DNA of 64,000 nucleotides. Origin: Chloracidobacterium sp. (GTDB taxonomy: Bacteria; Acidobacteriota; Blastocatellia; Pyrinomonadales; Pyrinomonadaceae). A program made the translations under genes and the position numbers. Positions within the stretch are counted from its first letter, which is position 1. Every line of letters begins with the position of its first letter. Positions 43,193-53,500 of the stretch are shown here, in pieces. Location: the NCBI GenBank assembly GCA_016716305.1, contig JADJWP010000002.1, positions 3,036,501 through 3,100,500 on the forward strand, in the 5' to 3' direction. The notes below the pieces were generated by a model. The model saw only the letters and a program-made list of their open reading frames with translations, did no database searches and had not been told where the DNA came from.

Positions 43193-43972
43193 CTATTCGG
43201 CGTTTCGCGGCCGGTCGGACGACGGAAGGTTGACGACGAAGCTGAGCGTTGCAATAAGACAAGCTATGACGGCGATCGCAGCTGCAACGACTATCGCCGT
43301 CTTTCCGCTTTGCTTCACGGCGATCGCAGTCAAAGCCCACGCAATAGCTAATGGATAGATGTAGTTCGCCATTCGGAATCTAACGATAATGCCAAGCGCC
43401 CCGGCGATCATGATCAGAACGACAGCTATGACGGTATTTGCCGTCGCCGACAATTCGACCTTCAGGTAGGCCAACATTATCGAAAAATTCACAAGCGTTG
43501 CCGCGGTGACCCACCCGAAGTATATTCCAAAAGGCGCCTTTGCCAGCCAATACTCCCCGACAGCTGCTTCGGTGCTGCGAAGCTGCCAGTTGATCAGGAA
43601 AAGTGAAGCAAGCAGCGCTGCGATAAGGCCGAAACAAACAACGATCTGGTCGGAATGCCACATATAGATCCATGAGCAGTTGAGAACGCACGAAATGATA
43701 TAGAGTGAGCGTATACTGCGAAATCGGACCAGATTAGCCGGCAGCAGTTGGTAAATGCTGAAAACGATTATTCCAAGGTAGATCAGGCTCCAGATGGCAA
43801 AGGCGTAGCCGGCCGGTGTGACAAGGGTTTGGTACTTTTCGGATATTTCAGCAGGTGTTACACCGCCGATATAGCCCATGGCGGCGAGCCAGTTAAAGAT
43901 TATCGTGCCGATCGTCGCCACCAGCACGAGGATCGCACGAAGGCGTTCGGTACCTGTCGCAGTTTCGGTCAT
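43193..43972 (-). CDS. TspO/MBR-related tryptophan-rich membrane protein
   Basis: 259 residues with about seven or eight membrane helices. The TspO-like core is seen in VTPAGYAFAIWSLIYLGIIV (near 50), LNCSWIYMWHS (near 97) and WLAKAPFGIYFGWVTAATLV (near 142). TspO proteins bind porphyrins and other hydrophobic ligands; the role in bacteria is still debated. It is about 100 residues longer than classical TspO (about 160), with two or three further helices at the C-terminus. Located 24 bp before aroDE on the same strand, so it may start that unit. An inverted repeat lies 49 bp upstream of the start. Confidence 0.82.
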   Translation of the reverse strand: MTETATGTERLRAILVLVATIGTIIFNWLAAMGYIGGVTPAEISEKYQTLVTPAGYAFAIWSLIYLGIIVFSIYQLLPANLVRFRSIRSLYIISCVLNCSWIYMWHSDQIVVCFGLIAALLASLFLINWQLRSTEAAVGEYWLAKAPFGIYFGWVTAATLVNFSIMLAYLKVELSATANTVIAVVLIMIAGALGIIVRFRMANYIYPLAIAWALTAIAVKQSGKTAIVVAAAIAVIACLIATLSFVVNLPSSDRPRNAE

Positions 43973-44020
43973 AATGATGAAATTGTAACAATAAAGCAGC
44001 TCGGATCACTTGAAATATTC

Positions 44021-44050
44021 ACGTTTTCGTATGAGAATCGCCGAAAACGT
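44021..44050. promoter_or_regulatory. 9-bp inverted repeat between divergent genes
   Basis: ACGTTTTCG at 44021-44029 and CGAAAACGT at 44042-44050, separated by 12 bases. It lies 49 bp before the TspO-like start and about 170 bp before the small secreted protein on the other strand. It could be an operator for either gene; no T tract follows on the plus strand beyond TTTT, so a terminator is less likely. The rest of 43973-44218 shows nothing I can assign. Confidence 0.4.
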
Positions 44051-44218
44051 AAAGTTTTGTAAATGCCCGGTCAGTGGCTAAATGAACGTTTCCAACTAAA
44101 ATGGTGCGGTTTGCGTCATACGATGGTCAATGGCACTGCGATTGCCTTAGAGACAAGCGGGACGCACTTTCCCTCTTCCCCTGTTGCGTTAGTAAATGGA
44201 AGAGAGAGTTGTAGAGCG

Positions 44219-44452
44219 ATGAATACACTAAAAAAGACAATCTTCACACTAGTTGCGGTGGTCGGGCTTTCGCTCGCCGTTTCCGCACAGAGGGACGATC
44301 AAAAAAAACCGCCGCCAAAGGATCCGGATCGCCCGGTCGTGACCCCGAAGGATAAACCTCCGAAGGATCAGCCAAAAGGCGGCGACAAGCCGAAGAAGCC
44401 GAGCTTTGCCCTTTATTTGGCGGCGAAAAGAATCGAAACTGAAATCGCATAA
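44219..44452 (+). CDS. small secreted Pro/Lys-rich protein
   Basis: 77 residues from the ATG at 44219; an upstream frame exists but a leader fits only here. MNTLKKTIFTLVAVVGLSLA ending SAQ is a signal peptide with a clean cleavage site. The mature part of about 53 residues is dominated by Lys, Pro and Asp (KKPPPKDPDRPV, KDKPPKDQPKGGDKPKKP) and ends in a short amphipathic helix (FALYLAAKRIETEIA). It is probably disordered and cationic, perhaps binding envelope polymers. A strong terminator follows at once, so it is a single-gene unit, which supports it being real. Confidence 0.75.
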   Translation: MNTLKKTIFTLVAVVGLSLAVSAQRDDQKKPPPKDPDRPVVTPKDKPPKDQPKGGDKPKKPSFALYLAAKRIETEIA

Positions 44453-44470
44453 GCGAAAATCAAAAATGAA

Positions 44471-44506
44471 ATGGTCAGCCCTTAAAAAAGGGCTGACCAT
44501 TTTTTT
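44471..44506 (+). terminator. strong rho-independent terminator
   Basis: ATGGTCAGCCCTT (44471-44483) and AAGGGCTGACCAT (44488-44500) pair perfectly over 13 bp with a 4-base loop AAAA, followed by T6 to 44506. It lies 19 bp past the small secreted protein and 32 bp past the 3-prime end of the giant minus-strand gene, whose transcript it may also stop. Confidence 0.93.
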
Positions 44507-44537
44507 CGGTTGCGGTCTCGTCGAGCGGCCGGCAAGG

Positions 44538-47500
44538 TCATGGCGATCTCAGTTTGTCCTGTGAAGCGATCAGGTCAAATCCTGTAACATTGTCGTTCGG
44601 AACGATGAACTGATCGGTAAACTGATAGCCTTTTTGGGCTGCCGAAACTGTATATGCGCGGCTCGCCTCGAGGCCGTTGACCATGTAGTAGCCGAATGAA
44701 TTCGAGCGGGCAGTTAACATGTTTCCGAATGCATCGGTGACCACGACCCGGGCGTTATTGATACCCCTTCCATCAACTGTCAAGACGCGCCCGCTTAGCG
44801 AAACCGCGGCCGCCGTCGGGCCAAACTGCGTGAAGTCCAGCCCGCTCATATTGCCTGTCAGAGCATCTATCGACTGGCTGGGCGGGAGAAAAACATATCC
44901 CGGCTGGAACGGCGAAACCGAATATGATCCGTCAGCAGGGAGGCTTGTAAAGACAAAAAGACCACTTACATCGGTAACCGTCGTGGATGGCACCGAGCCT
45001 TCAAGGCCAACCTCAACTCCAGCGATCCCGTTGCCATTGTTATCGGTGACTCGACCCGAAATATCGAAATTCGATTGGGTTCCGGTGAAGACCACAGAGT
45101 TCTCGGCGGTGACCGCAATAAAGTCGGAACTGTATTCATTAAATAGATAGCCGAGCGATTTTGGCTGAACCGTGTAGCTTTCGCCCTCGATAAGGTTGAC
45201 GAAGGTGAAGAAGCCGTTGATATCAGTTTGCGTCGAACGGTTCTCGGCACCGGTCAACTGGATCGAAACTTCAGCCATTGGTTCGCCATTCGAGTCCTCA
45301 ACGTATCCCGTGATCGATGGCAGCACCGGATCGATCTGTTCGGCGATCACGAATGGCGAAAGCGTCGTTACGCTGCCGCAGATCGTCCGCGTCGGAAAGT
45401 CGCGGCTGGTGGTACGATTGATCAGCAATCCACCTTCATTATGCATCAGGTTTAGTGCATTGAAGGCTGTTTGCGTGGACGCGATCGACATCGGTACGTT
45501 AAAACAGATGGTCACCGGCGCTGTGTATGCGGCGGTTGTCGTTATCTCATACGCCAGACCGCCAAGAACAAAGCCGTTCGGGGCGGTGCCGGCGGAAGAA
45601 GGCGGGATCTGTGTCACCGTTGTAGTGCCCGCAGTCGACACGCCTGAAAATGTGATATCAACTCCGCCGGCCTCGACCGGAACGTTTGCTCCGGTTTGGG
45701 TCGCGATGTCGAGATCTGGGGCCCAGTCAGGAGTGCTAAGAAATTCATTATGAATTACGGCCACCTGGCTGCCGGTTGCGGCGTCTATCGCAACTCCGCG
45801 GTAGCCCGTGCCGGCTATGAACCTCGTAGCTGCAAGCATCGTCCCGTCCGGAGACCAGGCTGCATTCTGGTACGCAACATCGTTGCGCAATACGATCTTG
45901 TTAGAACCGTCGGCATTCATTGTTGAGAGCTGATATTGGCCGCCACTTACCTGCGACGATATATAGGCGATTCGCGATCCATCATAGGATGCGGTCGGAT
46001 AACGATCATCGGTGGTGTTGTCGGTGAGATTCAACAGACCTGATCCGTCAGTATTCACGGCGTAGATCTCGCTATCGCTTTCGTCGTTCGCCGAGAAGAC
46101 GATCCGCTCGGAACTGAGCCAGCCAACGGAGCTTGTTTGGCTGAGACCTGTTGAAATGTCGACGATGGCTCCGTTCACTATGCTTCGCACACGGATCTTA
46201 CGGGGCTCACCGCTGGCGGGGAAATACAAATAGGCGATCCGGGTTCCATCAGGCGACCATTTGGGATAGAGAATATAATTCCCGCTATCGACCAGTGTCT
46301 CACCGGTTCCGTCTGAATTAGCATAAAAGAGTTGTCTTGGATCCTGCGGGCCTATCGTATAGGCTATTTTACTGCCGTCAGGCGAGGCATCGGCCGGATT
46401 ATAGGTGAACCACCTGGTGAGTTGCGGAATGAACGCCGTTCCATTTGCGTTCATCACCCCTAGATTTCCGCCACTCGCGCCGGTCGGATTCGCGGTCGCA
46501 TTCGAATGGAGGATTCGACCCTCTAAAGCTGAGGTCTGCGCAGCGACATGGGTAAGCGAAGCGTCGGCTAGCGTCAAGTTCACATCGATCGATAGTGGGC
46601 TGAATGTCCAGCCATCCTTGATCGCGGTCACGGTGTATGGGCCTGGCGGCAGATCGTGGAACGCATATGAGCCATTGGCGGTTGTCGAGCGGCTTGCAGT
46701 ACCGCTTAATGTCACGGTAACACCGTTTAGCGAAAGCGGTATTAGTCCCGCTAATCCGATCAAGTTTCCTGTGATCGAGGAACGTGTCTTTGTTCCAACA
46801 AAATTCTGATCTGTCTGGTTCGAGGGGATGTTCGAATAACTTCGAGAGGGTGGTGAAAAGTCATAGTTGGTCAGCGAGGGCCTCACCGTGTAGTTGCCCG
46901 TGCTCGCGATCCTGTCTAGAACATAACTTCCATTTTTCCTCGTTAAGGTTTCGGTCTTTGCTCCACCAGAAAGTTTAATCGTCACTTTTTCGAGCGCAGT
47001 GCCAACACCATTTGTCGCCGTACCGGATATCGAGACCTTTGATGGTGTTACGACGCGGCACTGCGAGAATTCCGATGTATTTCCCTGAGAGTCGGTTGAT
47101 GTTGCCGTTACGAAGTGGCCGATCGGTGTATTCGTCGGGAACGAAACATCGAATGCCGCCAAATTGCTTGCATTAGTTGTGACATTTGTCGAGCCAATGT
47201 ACGTTCGACCCTCGCCAAATCCCGACGGGTCACACTCCGGACTACTGTAAAAATCGATCGTGTGTACAAAAGCAGGCGAATTGTTCAGCGTTCCTTCGAT
47301 CGATGTGCCGCCGCCGCCCGTCACGAAATCAAGCACCGGATAATTCTTCAAGAAATTCGGTCCGGAATCTGGATCTCCGGGATCATTGAGTGTCGGTCCG
47401 ATGGGAAAAAGATCGATTCCAAGCCCACCGTTCGAATGAACGACATTTCCACGTATTCGATTGCTTGATCCGTCACTGACTCTCACACCTTGTTGCGAAT

Positions 47501-50252
47501 TAAACGCGATCAGATTTGCCTGACCCGCCGATAGCCCTCCGATTGTCGTTTGGCTGGAGACGATGATGATTCCCGAATTATTCGGAAGCGGTGCAGTGCC
47601 TGCTGCATCGGTGCCGATCAGATTGCCAACAACCACGTTTCCGGTGGCTGCCCCTGCATTTGGCACCAAGCCGATCTGTATTCCGCTGCCCTGATTCCCT
47701 GAAATGAGGTTTCGTTCAGAGGCGGTTGACCCGCCGATCAAGTTGTTCGGGGTTCCGATCACGATTCCGATTCCATTCGGCAGAGCCGTGTCGCCGGCGG
47801 TATTTGTACCGATATAGTTTGCCTGAATCGTGTTTCCGCCCGTCATCGCCGACGATATTACGATGGCTGCACCGTAGAATCGATTGATCGAAAGGCCTTT
47901 GATCGTGTTGTTTCCTGAACGTAAATCAAGTCCGACGGGAACTCCCACCCGATTGTTCCCAGTTAGCTCGATTATCGGCGTTCCGGAAAAGCCAGGCTGG
48001 GTCGTGGCATCAATGGTCAGCGGATCGGAAACGGCCGGAAACGCGGTTATGGGCTCAATTCTATGTGGTCCTGCGCCCGGGAGGTTAAAACTGATCGTCT
48101 GCGCGCCAGTCGTTTGGTTCGACTTTGTTATCGCATTTCTGAAAGAGCCTGGACCGGCGTCGTTAGTATTTCGAACAACGAAAGGCGAAAGTAGATTGAA
48201 CGACGCGCTTGTCGCTCCAGTGAACCCTGCCGCGGAGGCTTGCAGAGTATATCCATCTCCAGCGTTGTTGATCTGCAGATTGTTAAAGGTTGCAACGCCG
48301 CCGACGGCGTTTCTTACTGTTGTACCGATGAGTAGGCCGCCCGATGGATTATTGCCGATCGTTATTGTGACCTGATTCGTCGCGCTCGTCACTGTATTGC
48401 CCGCCGCGTCCATGATCACCACACTGATCGGTGGAGCGATCACTGTTAGCGCTTCGGTATCACTCGGTTGGACCAAGAACCCAAGTGCCGTTGGCGGGCC
48501 TGGGACGACGTTGAAGTCCGCACTGTTCGTACCGACAAGGCTGCCAGACGAGAATGCAAACGAATAACCGACGCCCGGCCGGTTGAGACTGATGTCATTA
48601 AAAGTCGCGATGCCGTTTTCAGCATTTCGAGTCAGCGTACCTGAGAGTGTTGAGTTGCCGGGATTGCTTGCAAGCGCGATAGTCACGGCGTTTGTCGCGT
48701 TAGGGATCGTGTTACCGTCGTTATCCTGAAGCGCAACCCGGATCTGCGACATTTGAATGCCGGCTTGTACAACCGACGGCGGCTGAACGGACATGGCCAG
48801 TTTCGTCGGCGGGCCTGGAATCACAGAGACCTGAGCATCAGCAAACTGGCCGAATGCGTCGGTCACGCGAACTGTGTCGGCCACGTTGATCGTGTTTCCC
48901 GGTGTGTAAAGGCCCGTGGTGGGGTTTATGGTCCCGCCCGAATTGTTAACCGGAATGCTGAACGTCTTGTTTCCGAAGCCTCCACCCGTCGTAAACGTCT
49001 GGTTTTGATTTCGATAAATGCTTAAAACCTGTGGGCTGATAAAAACGGCCGGCGGGCATCCGGAGTCGAACGTCCAGTTCGTACCATTGTTTCCACTGTC
49101 TGTGCTGCTGTAGGCGATGATGGGTGCGGTGCCGGCCATGTCGCGTATGTCGGCATCGGCGATGGCAAAGTTGCCTACGCCGCTCCAGTTTCGCTGAGTC
49201 CCTGCAACGCTTGAACGGATCAAAACCGCATCGGCCTGAGGACACGCGGCACCGGGGCCAAGCAGAAAGATATTTCCCGCGTTTGCGACATTGCCGCCCA
49301 GAGTAATGGTCGTCGATGAATCATTTATGAGGCGGCCCGCCGGTCCTACCGTGATCGGGCCAACCGTCAGGTCGCTGCTGTCCGTTAGATAAAGTGTACC
49401 GGACGTTATGTTTAGAGCCTGCGTCGTCTCGAGGAGTAAATCTGAAGCTGCAGTGAGCGTTCCGGATGGCTTGTTCACAGTCCAAATGCCACGCGGATTT
49501 ACGCCGCCGGCATTTGTATACGTCTGGTTGGCGGAACCCGAGAATGTCAGTCCCGCAATTCCCCCGTCAAATGTCGAAGCTATCGAAACCGGTCCCTGGG
49601 CATTGAAAGTTGAGAGGCTAGTGTTGTCCTGAAGCCCTCCGTCCGTCAGCGTCAGCGTTCCCGCGATGATCAGGTTCGTCGCACCGCCGGCAAAAAAGAG
49701 CACCGTTCCGGTCGGTTTGTTCACAGTCAGATTGTTGAATGTGAGAGTGCCTGAAGTGACCAATCCCTGGTTGCCGGTGCCGTTGAAGAGCAGCGTGCCG
49801 GTACCGGCGTTGAATGTCGCAGATGCTCCGACCGTCAGGTTCCCGACTAGGCTCATCGCTCCGCTTGGTGTATTGAACGTGCCACCGTTGACCGTAACAT
49901 TGTCGCTGAAACTAAGGGCTCCCGTGCCGGGACTGAAAGTACCGCCCGTTTGAGTGTAGGTCGAGCCGAAGCTCACATCGCCGCTGCCCAACGTAAAGTT
50001 AGTGCCGGCGGTATAGGTGAATGCCTGCGTAAAGACGAAGTTCACCGGACCATTGGTAAAACTAGCGCAGTTAGTCACGGCGAACGCCTGAGCAAAAGTG
50101 ATGGTACCGGCACCGCTCGTGTCCAGAGTGACGTTGGCCGCATCGACGGTCATTCGCGGGATACCTGCTCCTACAGGAAGCGTGACAGTTCGTATTGAGT
50201 CTCCGGAAATGAGCAACGGACCGTTACCCCCATCAAACGTCGGGGCGAACAA
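44538..50252 (-). CDS. C-terminal part: fibre repeats, beta-helix, propeller and CNA-B-like domains
   Basis: 1904 residues; the first ATG-like codon at 50252 is probably not a true start, since the frame continues upstream to the insertion near 50366 and there is no leader. By position: fibre repeats 50350-49050; Ig-like repeats 49050-48200 (LSIYRNQNQTFTTGGGFGNK, PPTALGFLVQPSDTEAL); parallel beta-helix 48190-47080 (NAITKSNQTTGAQTISFNLP, NLIGGSTASERNLISGNQGS); carboxypeptidase-regulatory-like 47020-46520 (ISGTATNGVGTALEKVTIKL); TolB/WD40-like propeller 46480-45720 (YPKWSPDGTRIAYLY, SEIYAVNTDGSGLLNLTD); beta domain 45700-45330; CNA-B-like repeats 45320-44640 (ITGYVEDSNGEPMAEVSIQL, ISGRVTDNNGNGIAGVEVGL). 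Without a leader this half cannot be exported. Confidence 0.85.
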   Translation of the reverse strand: MFAPTFDGGNGPLLISGDSIRTVTLPVGAGIPRMTVDAANVTLDTSGAGTITFAQAFAVTNCASFTNGPVNFVFTQAFTYTAGTNFTLGSGDVSFGSTYTQTGGTFSPGTGALSFSDNVTVNGGTFNTPSGAMSLVGNLTVGASATFNAGTGTLLFNGTGNQGLVTSGTLTFNNLTVNKPTGTVLFFAGGATNLIIAGTLTLTDGGLQDNTSLSTFNAQGPVSIASTFDGGIAGLTFSGSANQTYTNAGGVNPRGIWTVNKPSGTLTAASDLLLETTQALNITSGTLYLTDSSDLTVGPITVGPAGRLINDSSTTITLGGNVANAGNIFLLGPGAACPQADAVLIRSSVAGTQRNWSGVGNFAIADADIRDMAGTAPIIAYSSTDSGNNGTNWTFDSGCPPAVFISPQVLSIYRNQNQTFTTGGGFGNKTFSIPVNNSGGTINPTTGLYTPGNTINVADTVRVTDAFGQFADAQVSVIPGPPTKLAMSVQPPSVVQAGIQMSQIRVALQDNDGNTIPNATNAVTIALASNPGNSTLSGTLTRNAENGIATFNDISLNRPGVGYSFAFSSGSLVGTNSADFNVVPGPPTALGFLVQPSDTEALTVIAPPISVVIMDAAGNTVTSATNQVTITIGNNPSGGLLIGTTVRNAVGGVATFNNLQINNAGDGYTLQASAAGFTGATSASFNLLSPFVVRNTNDAGPGSFRNAITKSNQTTGAQTISFNLPGAGPHRIEPITAFPAVSDPLTIDATTQPGFSGTPIIELTGNNRVGVPVGLDLRSGNNTIKGLSINRFYGAAIVISSAMTGGNTIQANYIGTNTAGDTALPNGIGIVIGTPNNLIGGSTASERNLISGNQGSGIQIGLVPNAGAATGNVVVGNLIGTDAAGTAPLPNNSGIIIVSSQTTIGGLSAGQANLIAFNSQQGVRVSDGSSNRIRGNVVHSNGGLGIDLFPIGPTLNDPGDPDSGPNFLKNYPVLDFVTGGGGTSIEGTLNNSPAFVHTIDFYSSPECDPSGFGEGRTYIGSTNVTTNASNLAAFDVSFPTNTPIGHFVTATSTDSQGNTSEFSQCRVVTPSKVSISGTATNGVGTALEKVTIKLSGGAKTETLTRKNGSYVLDRIASTGNYTVRPSLTNYDFSPPSRSYSNIPSNQTDQNFVGTKTRSSITGNLIGLAGLIPLSLNGVTVTLSGTASRSTTANGSYAFHDLPPGPYTVTAIKDGWTFSPLSIDVNLTLADASLTHVAAQTSALEGRILHSNATANPTGASGGNLGVMNANGTAFIPQLTRWFTYNPADASPDGSKIAYTIGPQDPRQLFYANSDGTGETLVDSGNYILYPKWSPDGTRIAYLYFPASGEPRKIRVRSIVNGAIVDISTGLSQTSSVGWLSSERIVFSANDESDSEIYAVNTDGSGLLNLTDNTTDDRYPTASYDGSRIAYISSQVSGGQYQLSTMNADGSNKIVLRNDVAYQNAAWSPDGTMLAATRFIAGTGYRGVAIDAATGSQVAVIHNEFLSTPDWAPDLDIATQTGANVPVEAGGVDITFSGVSTAGTTTVTQIPPSSAGTAPNGFVLGGLAYEITTTAAYTAPVTICFNVPMSIASTQTAFNALNLMHNEGGLLINRTTSRDFPTRTICGSVTTLSPFVIAEQIDPVLPSITGYVEDSNGEPMAEVSIQLTGAENRSTQTDINGFFTFVNLIEGESYTVQPKSLGYLFNEYSSDFIAVTAENSVVFTGTQSNFDISGRVTDNNGNGIAGVEVGLEGSVPSTTVTDVSGLFVFTSLPADGSYSVSPFQPGYVFLPPSQSIDALTGNMSGLDFTQFGPTAAAVSLSGRVLTVDGRGINNARVVVTDAFGNMLTARSNSFGYYMVNGLEASRAYTVSAAQKGYQFTDQFIVPNDNVTGFDLIASQDKLRSP

Positions 50253-50526
50253 GACCGGCCCCTGAGCGTTGAACGTAGAGACGCCGGTATTATCCTGAAG
50301 CCCCCCGTCCGTAAGAGTCAGCGTTCCCGCGATGATCAGATTAGTCGCTTGGCTGGCGAAGAAGAAGCACCGTCCCGGTCGGTTTGTTCACAGTCAGGTT
50401 GTTGAATGTAAGGGTTCCTGAAGTTACCAGTCCCTGGTTGCCGGGGCCGTCAAAGACAAGCGTGCCGCTGCCCGCATTGAACGTCGCAGATGCCCCGACC
50501 GTAAGATTACCCCGCAATTGCAGCAT
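49981..50526 (-). repeat. near-identical internal repeat, copy A (carries the 1-nt insertion)
   Basis: About 545 bp matching copy B at 50648-51192 almost base for base; I see two differences near the right end (GATTAC/GATTGC and CAATTG/CAACTG). The offset is 667 bp to the left of the insertion and 666 to the right, i.e. a 222-codon unit plus the extra base. Flanking parts of the unit are clearly diverged, so the identical block looks recently copied or homogenised. Confidence 0.9.
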
Positions 50527-53500
50527 GCCGTTCGGTGCATTGAACGTGCCGGCGCTGATCGCCACATGGGTGTTGAAAGCAAGTGAGCCTGTTCCGGGAC
50601 TGAATGTGCCTCCGGTCTGAGTGTAAGTGTTGCCGAAGGTCACGTCACCGCTGCCCAACGTAAAGTTAGTGCCGGCGGTATAGGTGAATGCCTGCGTAAA
50701 GACGAAGTTCACCGGACCATTGGTAAAACTAGCGCAGTTAGTCACGGCGAACGCCTGAGCAAAAGTGATGGTACCGGCACCGCTCGTGTCCAGAGTGACG
50801 TTGGCCGCATCGACGGTCATTCGCGGGATACCTGCTCCTACAGGAAGCGTGACAGTTCGTATTGAGTCTCCGGAAATGAGCAACGGACCGTTACCCCCAT
50901 CAAACGTCGGGGCGAACAAGACCGGCCCCTGAGCGTTGAACGTAGAGACGCCGGTATTATCCTGAAGCCCCCCGTCCGTAAGAGTCAGCGTTCCCGCGAT
51001 GATCAGATTAGTCGCTTGGCTGGCGAAGAAGAGCACCGTCCCGGTCGGTTTGTTCACAGTCAGGTTGTTGAATGTAAGGGTTCCTGAAGTTACCAGTCCC
51101 TGGTTGCCGGGGCCGTCAAAGACAAGCGTGCCGCTGCCCGCATTGAACGTCGCAGATGCCCCGACCGTAAGATTGCCCCGCAACTGCAGCATGCCGCCAC
51201 CAATGAAAGCACCTGAATTGTGTGTAAATCCTGATGTGCCCACCGTTAGGCCTCCGCTTTGCGTGATCGTTCCGGAGTAACCGGCATTTGTGGTCAGTGA
51301 AGCGATGGCTGTCAACGAGTCGATGGTGGCGTCTTTGGTGCTTGTGCCATTAAAGATCACAGCATCATCAGATATCGGTATGGTGTCGTTGCACCAATTT
51401 GCGGCTTCCGACCAATTGTTCGTCGTTCCGCCGCCATCCCATACTTTCTGGCTACCGGGGCACGAGATGTTGTTGGTCACATTCACGACAGCGTCTGCCG
51501 AATTCATAAATCCGTCAGTTACACGGACGGTGTCGGTCCCGCCGGCTGTTCCGGCTGTGTAAAGCCCTGTAATGCTGTCGATGGCTCCGCCACTGTTGTT
51601 CTGAATGATGCTGAATGTCTTTGATCCGATACCGCCGCTCGTTAAGAACTGCTGCGTTTGGGTGACCGCAACTGTCAAGTTTTGCGGTGTGATCGTCAAG
51701 GGTTCGCTTCCTCCGCATTTTCCGACGCTTCCAGCATTAAAAATGGCTTGTATCTCTGAGGCCGATAACGCGCGAGTGTAAACCGTCGTCTCGTCGATAT
51801 CTCCGTTGAACGCATTTACGAGAATTGAAGGAAGTCCCCCGACACCGATAGACATAAACGTGCTGTCGGAATTGGTAAATGTTCCAACGGGTCCGGCAAG
51901 CGACCCTGTCTGGCTGCCGTTTATGTAAAGGCGTAAGCCGTCAACGGCGTCCCATGTAGCCGCGACGTGCGACCATGTATCCAACGGGATCGTCTGCGTC
52001 GAGAAGAGTTCCGTAGGATCGCCTGCTTCGCTCGCCCTTCCTCGCGCAAGTACGGTTCCATCGTTGAGAACATTTAAACCGAATCGTGTGAAGCTGAGAG
52101 TCGATGTGTTCTCCAAAAACACCTGTCCGCCGTAGCCATTTTCATTCGAGTGCGGTCCGACCGTGCGGACCCATGCTTCGATGGTCCCGCCGGACTGTCC
52201 TTTGAAAATGCCTGGGGATGGTAACTGTACACCATCGGTGCCATTCGACGGATCGAATCTGACGGCCTGGCCGACTTGCCCTTTAATAAACAAAGGTGAA
52301 CCGATCGGAGTTCCATTGTTTATTCCCAATATGTCGTTTGCATTACCGTCACTCTTCCACCAGCCGTCGATATCTGGGGGAAGTGATGCACATGTCTGCC
52401 CCAGATCGGTCAACGTATATTGGCCGGTCATGAACTGAGCGTCCATGTTCGCGTTGCTCGCTGCCCGAATGCGAATGTCTTTCGGGCCGCTTGGAACCAA
52501 AAAATTCACGCTTGGGCTGAGGGGATCGTTGAATGTAGCGATCGGTGTCCCATCAGTTTCAAAGACCGACGCTTCGATGTCGATGTTTCCACTCGTAGCG
52601 GCCAGCGTAGTTCCAGTGGTCAGATCGACGCGTATGAAATCCACGTCACCGGATTCGCCGAGAACTCCGGTCACGGGTAATGTCGTGGTTCCTTCTGGCG
52701 ATGCAAGGCTGGCTGAATTCGGAAAATCGTCGGGCAGTAGCACGACCTGATTACTTAACAGCTCGAAATCATGGAGCGGCCCACCGTATTGTGGATGCGG
52801 GCATTCTTGCGACCACCAATTTGATATGCCTTGATACAGATTATCCTGAAGGCCGAATCCCATGATCTGTCCGAAACCCAAGGGGCCGGTACCGATTGTG
52901 GGGTGATACTCAAAAATAAACCCGCAATTCGCCGTGAAATGCACCTGATGGGCAAGACCTAACGTGTGCCCAACCTCATGCGAGATCGTATCGGCGACCG
53001 CTATTGGGTTGTTGCCCCAACCCTGTGCAAATGTAAAAGAAGGGTTCGAAAACAGCCGTGTTCCAATGCCGGCCCACGGAGCAACGCCACCGGTATCCGA
53101 CGACATGCCAAGAACGCTCGGCAGCGTCGTTATAATATTTAGATGCTTATTCGCAATGGGATAGCTTAGGAACTCGTTATAATTGGTTGTTATTCGAATA
53201 TTGAAGGGTGCAAAGTCATCTTTTACGAGGTCGATGGCTTGCGAGATCTGCTGCGCGGTCATGGTTGGGGCTGGGACATTTCGATTAGCGTTTACCAATG
53301 GCGATCTGAATCCAGTGGAATCTGCGTTTCCAGGCCTTATCGTGGCCGGGCCAAAATGAAGGTAAAGCAGTAGTTCGTTCGCCGGAACAAGCGATGTTAC
53401 GGAGTTTCTTAGTATCTCCTCACGTTGTTCGGGCGAAAGATTTGCCATTGCTGCCGTGGTGCCGCAAAAATCCTGTGCGTTTGCCGGCAAAAAAGACCCG

